Source: Dinochytrium kinnereticum (lineage: Eukaryota > Chytridiomycota > Chytridiomycetes > Chytridiales > Chytridiaceae). From it: 10,890 nucleotides of DNA. Positions 8,053-10,890 of the stretch are shown piece after piece (the first letter of the stretch is position 1; each line of letters starts with the position of its first letter). The stretch lies in the NCBI GenBank assembly GCA_027604005.1, contig JADGJT010000552.1:1193-12082 (forward strand), in the 5' to 3' direction. The notes under the pieces are model-generated. The model searched no databases and was not told the origin of the DNA. It worked only from the letters and a program-made list of their open reading frames with translations. Position numbers and translations under genes: made by a program.

Positions 8053-9960
8053 ATGGTTCAAGCAAAGATGCTCATCTCCCGCGATCCCTCCCCTCCCAAC
8101 GCCCCCACGACCACCGTCGACTCAAATGACGCAAACACACCTGGGAAACCCTTCTCCATCTTCACCAACACCCGACTCACCCTCGACGCCAATGGCCGCG
8201 CAACCAACATCAAGCTCCTCTCCCTCAGCCGTCCCCACATGCGATCCTTCCATCTCTCCTGGCTCGCCTTCTTCATCGCCTTCACAGGGTGGTTCGCCTA
8301 CTCTCCACTTCTCAAGAAGACCATCGCGCCCAACCTGAAGATGGCGGAATCCGACATTTCCAACTCGGATATCAGCAATGTGTCTGCGACGGTGGTGTTT
8401 AGGATGTTGATTGGACCTTTGGTGGATAAGCTTGGGGCGAGCAGGGTCATGGCTTTGGTGTTGGTCCTGGGGTCAATCCCTTTGGGGCTTTCGGTCTTGT
8501 CGACGGGTGCTGTTGGGATTGTGGTGTCCAGGTTGTTCATTGGGATTCTAGGGACTTCGTTTGTGCCTTGCCAGTGAGTCTTTCTCTTCTTTTGTGGTTC
8601 AAACTTCCTTTCCTTCCCCATTCGCCCTACACCCGACCCTCTATTCACTTGTTTAATACTCCAACCCGCCTCTCTCCTCAAATAAAGGTATTGGACCACC
8701 GCCCTCTTCTCCCGAAATGTGGTGGGCACGGCAAACGCCATCGCAGGCGGTTGGGGAAACATGGGCGCAGGCGTCACATACCTCATCATGCCCCAAATCT
8801 ACAACCTCTTCAAGAACGCGATTGGATGGGACATTGGTAAATCCTGGCGAGCCGCCATGCTCGTTCCCGTCGTTCTCATCTGGATCGTCGCGTTCCTCTG
8901 CTACCGATTCGGTGATGACAAGCCCTTCACCTCTGGGTCTCCTCCGGTCGATGCTTCGGACTCCACCACGGAGGTGGATGTGGAGTCTGTCACGACCGCT
9001 GGGAAGAATGTGGAGGTTGAGTCCACGACCAAGATTCAGGGAGACGGTGAGACGATCGTTCAGCACGTGGTTGGTGGAAGCGCGCTTGCCTCTCGCACGA
9101 GCGTGTGGACGATCATCCTAAAGTGTCTCACGACTCCCTCGATCCTCATCCTCATGGTTCATTACGCCTGCTGTTTTGGAGTCGAGCTCAGCGTTGACAG
9201 TGTGATTGGCAACTACTTTATCAAGACGTTTGGACTGGATCAGGCCACTGGTGCGCTCTTTGGTGCCCTGTTTGGATTAATGAACATCTTTTCGAGGGCC
9301 ACCGGTGGGCTGGTCTCGGACATCTGTGCTCATCGCATTGGGCAGCGGGGAAGAATCATGTGGCAGGCTTTCCTCTTCCTTGTGAGCACGGCTGCCTTGA
9401 TTGGATTCTCATATGGGCCTGATATGGGGTCGTCTATCTTTGCCTTGATTATCGTGAGTAACTTTTAGGTCCTTCCATTTACGCGTCCGTCCTATGCTGG
9501 CCCCAGATACCATCTAACCCCCTCCACCCCCCTCCAGTTCTCCTACTCCACTGAAGCAGGTGCCGGATCCACCTTTGGCATCGTCCCCTTCATCAGCCCC
9601 TTCATGGGCGCCGCCTCCGGTCTCGTCGGCGCCGGCGGCAACATTGGCGGTGCTCTCTTCAACGTGTGAGTACACCCCCCTCCTCCCCCCCCCCCCCCCT
9701 TCTCCACAACCACTAACCTCACAAACCCCTCCCGCTTCTGCAGTCTCTTTCGAGTCTACGTCGAGCACCCCAGAGAAGCGTTCCGCTACATGGGCATCAC
9801 GATCGCGATTGGGGGTCTCCTCTCGTCCTTTTTTTTGGTCGTGGAGGGCGATTACATCATGCGACAGTTCTTTGAGAAGCGTAGGGGTGCTGCTGGGGTG
9901 CCTGCTGAGAAGAAGACGCAGGGTGGGAAACAGGAGGATGAGTTGGAGGTTGTGGTTTGA
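8053..9960 (+). CDS. nrt2: NRT2/CrnA-type high-affinity nitrate transporter, 4 exons
   Basis: Plasma-membrane nitrate (and probably nitrite) importer of the NNP family in the major facilitator superfamily. Exons are 8053-8573, 8688-9453, 9538-9665 and 9744-9960, giving 543 residues. All introns use GTGAGT donors and AG acceptors, and the joins restore conserved family sequence. Visible: membrane segment 1 with GWFAYSPL (about 79-85); FRMLIGPLVDKLG (116-128) with R117 at the nitrate-binding position of segment 2; nitrate signature GGWGNMGAG (194-202); a Ser/Thr/acidic cytosolic loop at about 250-310, as in fungal members; R377 in segment 8 (SRATGG), the second binding arginine; second nitrate signature GAGGNIGG (460-467); a charged cytosolic tail. 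The start is the first ATG after the TATA box, with A at -3. Its neighbours, methyltransferase and nitrite reductase, complete an assimilation cluster. Confidence 0.96.
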
Positions 9961-10044
9961 GGATGTGGGTCAAGTTTATTTGTGGGGGGGGATAGGTTGT
10001 ATCGTAAGCTAGGTTGGTTTGCGCGTTGGTTTTTCTTTTTTTTT

Positions 10045-10074
10045 GGGAGGGGAGGGGTGGGGGGGAGGTGGGGA
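10045..10074 (+). other. G-quadruplex-forming run in the transporter 3' UTR
   Basis: At least four runs of three or more G are separated by single A or T or by short loops, within thirty bases that follow a T run. This meets the usual pattern for an RNA or DNA G-quadruplex. It lies about 85 bases past the stop codon on the sense strand, so the mRNA would carry it if the 3' end is at the signal near 10308. Confidence 0.6.
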
Positions 10075-10307
10075 AAGTTGGTTTCGTCAATTGTTTTTAC
10101 ATTCCTTTTTGTAATTTTACTTTTCTTTTTTGTTTTTGTTGTTTCCTCATTCCACTTTTCAGACTGGCGGTGTGTTTTTTTTTCTTCCTTCTTTGCTTCT
10201 CCCCATCCTCCTCTTCTCCCCATTCTTTTTTCCGCCGAGACAAGCAAAACAAACAACAAACGGATACAACACAAACAAAAGAAACAAGCAGCAGTATCAA
10301 GTTTCAA

Positions 10308-10313
10308 AATAAA
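10308..10313 (+). terminator. Candidate poly(A) signal AATAAA for the nitrate transporter
   Basis: AATAAA lies about 350 bases past the transporter stop, at the change from T-rich to A/C-rich sequence. It is the only exact copy I noticed between the stop and the minisatellite. Confidence 0.45.
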
Positions 10314-10515
10314 ACACCATCCAAGCCTCACACACATCCTCCAAAGACTTTTTTCATCTTTAAAAACACCTCTGTTTGATTCACAAACAACCACCACAAT
10401 CCAGGAATGAACCCTCCCTCACCACAAACGACCAACACACACCCCGCATTCAAATCTGTCATTTTGGCATCACCCATCGAAACGCAGCAAGCAAACGTCC
10501 TTGTCACGTCTCACG

Positions 10516-10645
10516 CGTCCTCACCCATCTCCTTGCAAACCATTTACCGCTCACACCCATCTCCTCACCAACCATTTAACCCCTCACGCCCATCTCCTCA
10601 CCAACCATTTAACCATTCACACCCATCTCCTCACCAACCATTTAC
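10516..10645. repeat. 33-bp minisatellite, about four units
   Basis: Units at 10516-10547 (32 bases, most diverged), 10548-10580, 10581-10613 and 10614-10645 share the core CATCTCCTCACCAACCATTT. A fifth, broken unit begins at 10646. The 33-base length equals eleven codons, so the frame stays open and would give His-Pro-Ser-rich repeats, but the flanking composition and lack of any recognisable domain argue against coding. Confidence 0.9.
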
Positions 10646-10890
10646 AGCTCACACCCCACCTTCCAATAGACCCGGCATCAGCATCCTCCATACAGCCCCC
10701 CCTCCCACCTCCCCCCCAAAAGCAAAAAACAAAGGCAAGATGACAGCCCAAAAGACCCAACCGGCATCGAGATCCAAAACAAATGAACCACCACCACCAA
10801 ACCATCAAACAAACCCCCGGCATCACCAATCAACCAATTAACCCACCCCCCGCCTTTCGCCGCCACACACCTCGACAACGCCCCCCCCCC
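10646..10890. other. C/A-rich low-complexity end region, no gene recognised
   Basis: The plus strand is almost free of G for long stretches and ends in a C run at the window edge. Frames stay open because of low complexity. Their translations are rich in Pro, Ser, Thr and His with no domain I recognise. Confidence 0.5.

Larger units (their letters stand above)
9961..10406. other. Transporter 3' flank: G-rich then T-rich, with poly(A) signal
   Basis: The 3' untranslated region is G-rich just after the stop and then T-rich with long T runs (10029-10044 and around 10118-10190). After about 10240 the strand becomes A/C-rich. No gene is visible. Confidence 0.6.

Noticed and set aside
10407..10841. 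144-residue open frame with an 11-residue repeat
   Set aside because: The sequence is low-complexity C/A-rich, with no clear promoter and no recognisable domain. It is listed only as a minisatellite.

Overview
This is a eukaryotic nitrate-assimilation gene cluster. Three genes can be read from it. (1) A multi-exon NAD(P)H nitrite reductase lies on the minus strand. It starts at 5251, has ten visible exons, and runs off the left edge close to its C-terminus. (2) A single-exon uroporphyrinogen-III C-methyltransferase (7233 to 6079, minus strand) belongs to synthesis of siroheme, the cofactor nitrite reductase needs. (3) A four-exon NRT2/CrnA-type nitrate transporter (8053 to 9960, plus strand) is divergent from the methyltransferase gene. 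No nitrate reductase is visible.

The organism is a eukaryote. The genes have GTGAGT-type introns with AG acceptors, there is a TATA/CCAAT promoter, and the nitrite reductase carries a C-terminal Rieske (NirD-like) domain as in fungi and oomycetes. Abundant introns and GATAAG boxes in the transporter/methyltransferase promoter fit a fungus best. The simple-sequence-rich, intron-rich style suggests an early-diverging (for example zoosporic) fungus. This is inference, and an ichthyosporean-like relative cannot be excluded.

Layout: 1-5251 nitrite reductase (minus), whose 528-bp intron 2 holds an ordered array of a 40-bp repeat; 5252-6078 intergenic, packed with microsatellites (nitrite reductase promoter plus methyltransferase 3' end); 6079-7233 methyltransferase (minus); 7234-8052 divergent intergenic region with six GATAAG/CTTATC boxes, two of them in a perfect 16-bp palindrome, plus CCAAT and TATA boxes facing the transporter; 8053-9960 transporter (plus); 9961-10890 3' flank with a G-quadruplex-like run, a poly(A) signal and a 33-bp minisatellite.

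How the genes work together: the transporter imports nitrate, a nitrate reductase outside the window would make nitrite, nitrite reductase reduces it to ammonium, and the methyltransferase makes the siroheme precursor. The most unusual signal is compositional. Inside long exons of all three genes, synonymous codons run from C-ending at the 5' end to G/T-ending at the 3' end, and the pattern resets after introns, giving a sawtooth.
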